Assembly (NCBI GenBank): GCA_023422115.1 | Contig: JAEZSA010000003.1 | Coordinates: 1-6,945 of the forward strand | Length of the DNA stretch: 6,945 nt | Direction of reading: 5' to 3' | Source of the DNA: Bacillota bacterium | Lineage (GTDB): Bacteria > Bacillota_I > Bacilli_A > ML615J-28 > CAG-698 | In this document: piece after piece, positions 6,261 to 6,945 of the stretch | Layout: every line of letters begins with the position of its first letter | Position numbering within the stretch: the first letter of the stretch is position 1 | Program-made: the position numbers and the translations under genes | The notes under the pieces: generated by a model | Database searches by the model: none | Told to the model about the DNA's origin: nothing | Seen by the model: only the letters and a program-made list of their open reading frames with translations

Positions 6261-6269
6261 TCCTCCTAT
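6261..6269 (-). promoter_or_regulatory. Ribosome binding site overlapping the rsmH stop codon
   Basis: The minus-strand sequence ATAGGAGGA contains both the rsmH TAG (6266-6268) and a full AGGAGG Shine-Dalgarno, followed by an 8-nt spacer and ATG 6253. It is one of the best ribosome sites in the window and is the main evidence that the short downstream ORF is translated. Confidence 0.85.
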
Positions 6270-6945
6270 AGTTTCTCTATTATTCTTAGTTTAGCACTAT
6301 GTGCTCGATGATTTCTTATTAATTCTTCTTCGTTAGCAACAATCACTTTATGATTGACTAAACGATATTCACGAACAATATCTTTTTCTTTAATCGGTAA
6401 TCCTCTCGGAATCTTAACATCTACTTTTTCTTTAAAACATGATTTACAAATTTTATCTTCTAAAGAATGAAAACTAATCACTACGATTCTTCCTTGCGGA
6501 TTCAACATTGTTAGTGCATCTTGCAATGATTTTTCAAAAACCTCTAATTCATTATTAACCGCAATTCTTAATGCCTGGAATACTTTCTTGGCTGGGTGAC
6601 CACCACTTCTACGCGCCGCAGCGGGAATGGCTTTTTTTATCACTTCTACCAATTCAAAGGTGGTTGCTATTGGCTTTTTTTCTCGTTCGTTTGCAATTCT
6701 TTTTGCAATACTAGGAGCAAAGCGTTCTTCTCCATATTCATAAAAGATTTTCTTTAATTCTGATATCGAATATCCATTAACGATATCATAGGCCGTTAAT
6801 TCTTGCTCTTGATTCATTCTCATATCAAGTTCAGCATCAAAATTATAACTAAATCCTCGTTCTCCAATGTCAAATTGGAAAGAAGAAACTCCTAAATCAT
6901 ACAAAATACCATCGACTTTATTAACACCTAAAACTTCAAGATGTT
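6266..6945 (-). CDS. rsmH: 16S rRNA (cytosine-1402-N4)-methyltransferase RsmH, N-terminus beyond window
   Basis: The frame is open to the right edge and shows 225 residues; the family is about 310, so roughly 85 N-terminal residues, including the GxGGHS SAM-binding loop, are missing. RsmH (MraW) uses S-adenosylmethionine to methylate N4 of C1402 in 16S rRNA, at the ribosomal P site. Visible family blocks, in order, are HLEVLGVNKVDGILYDLGVSS, RGFSY with DAELDMRM, the helical insert NGYSISELKKIFYEYGEERF, RRSGGHPAKKVFQALRIAVN, the catalytic-core VISFHSLEDKI, PRGLPIKE, and the C-terminal NHRAHSAKLRIIEKL. A TTG at 6904 is internal, since the conserved sequence continues upstream of it. The gene normally belongs to the division and cell-wall (dcw) cluster after mraZ and before ftsL. 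Here it is followed only by a 16-codon ORF and a terminator, so the usual downstream dcw genes are not adjacent. Confidence 0.97.
   Translation of the reverse strand, partial: HLEVLGVNKVDGILYDLGVSSFQFDIGERGFSYNFDAELDMRMNQEQELTAYDIVNGYSISELKKIFYEYGEERFAPSIAKRIANEREKKPIATTFELVEVIKKAIPAAARRSGGHPAKKVFQALRIAVNNELEVFEKSLQDALTMLNPQGRIVVISFHSLEDKICKSCFKEKVDVKIPRGLPIKEKDIVREYRLVNHKVIVANEEELIRNHRAHSAKLRIIEKL

Overview
The window is a low-G+C stretch (roughly 30-35% by eye) of a bacterial chromosome. Every gene I can support lies on the minus strand, so transcription runs from high to low coordinates. Strong AGGAGG-type ribosome binding sites, TTGACA/TATAAT-like promoters, short stem + T-tract terminators and TGG-only tryptophan codons point to a Bacillota or neighbouring lineage using the standard code (Clostridia, Erysipelotrichia, Turicibacter or a Haloplasma/Izemoplasma-type relative). 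I cannot place it more precisely.

In transcription order: (1) 6945-6159 holds the C-terminal three quarters of rsmH (16S rRNA C1402 N4-methyltransferase), a 16-residue proline-rich mini-ORF coupled to the rsmH stop codon, and an intrinsic terminator. (2) 6110-2798 holds three genes whose stop and start codons overlap by one base at each junction: a membrane-anchored or secreted parallel beta-helix protein of the Cthe_2159 carbohydrate-binding type, a VTC/CYTH-type polyphosphate polymerase domain protein without SPX or membrane domains, and a DUF4956 polytopic membrane protein. (3) 2786-1485 holds two perfect 20-bp direct repeats, a strong sigma-A-type promoter, a 7-TM GGDEF diguanylate cyclase candidate and its terminator. 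(4) 1479-1 holds another strong promoter, then two overlapping genes for polytopic membrane proteins: a YhhN/TMEM86-like protein and a YwaF (TIGR02206) family protein that runs off the left edge.

The most interesting unit is the three-gene cassette. A soluble NTP-polymerising tunnel enzyme, a membrane protein and an extracellular beta-helix protein are made from one translationally coupled message, beside a c-di-GMP signalling gene. This suggests (inference) a membrane-associated system that makes, moves or displays an anionic polymer at the cell surface. The other notable items are the LPxP-repeat micro-ORF after rsmH and the tandem 20-bp repeats that abut the -35 box of the GGDEF gene.

The only gene-free gaps are short (2683-2797, 1437-1527, 6111-6202); no gene-free stretch exceeds 300 bases.
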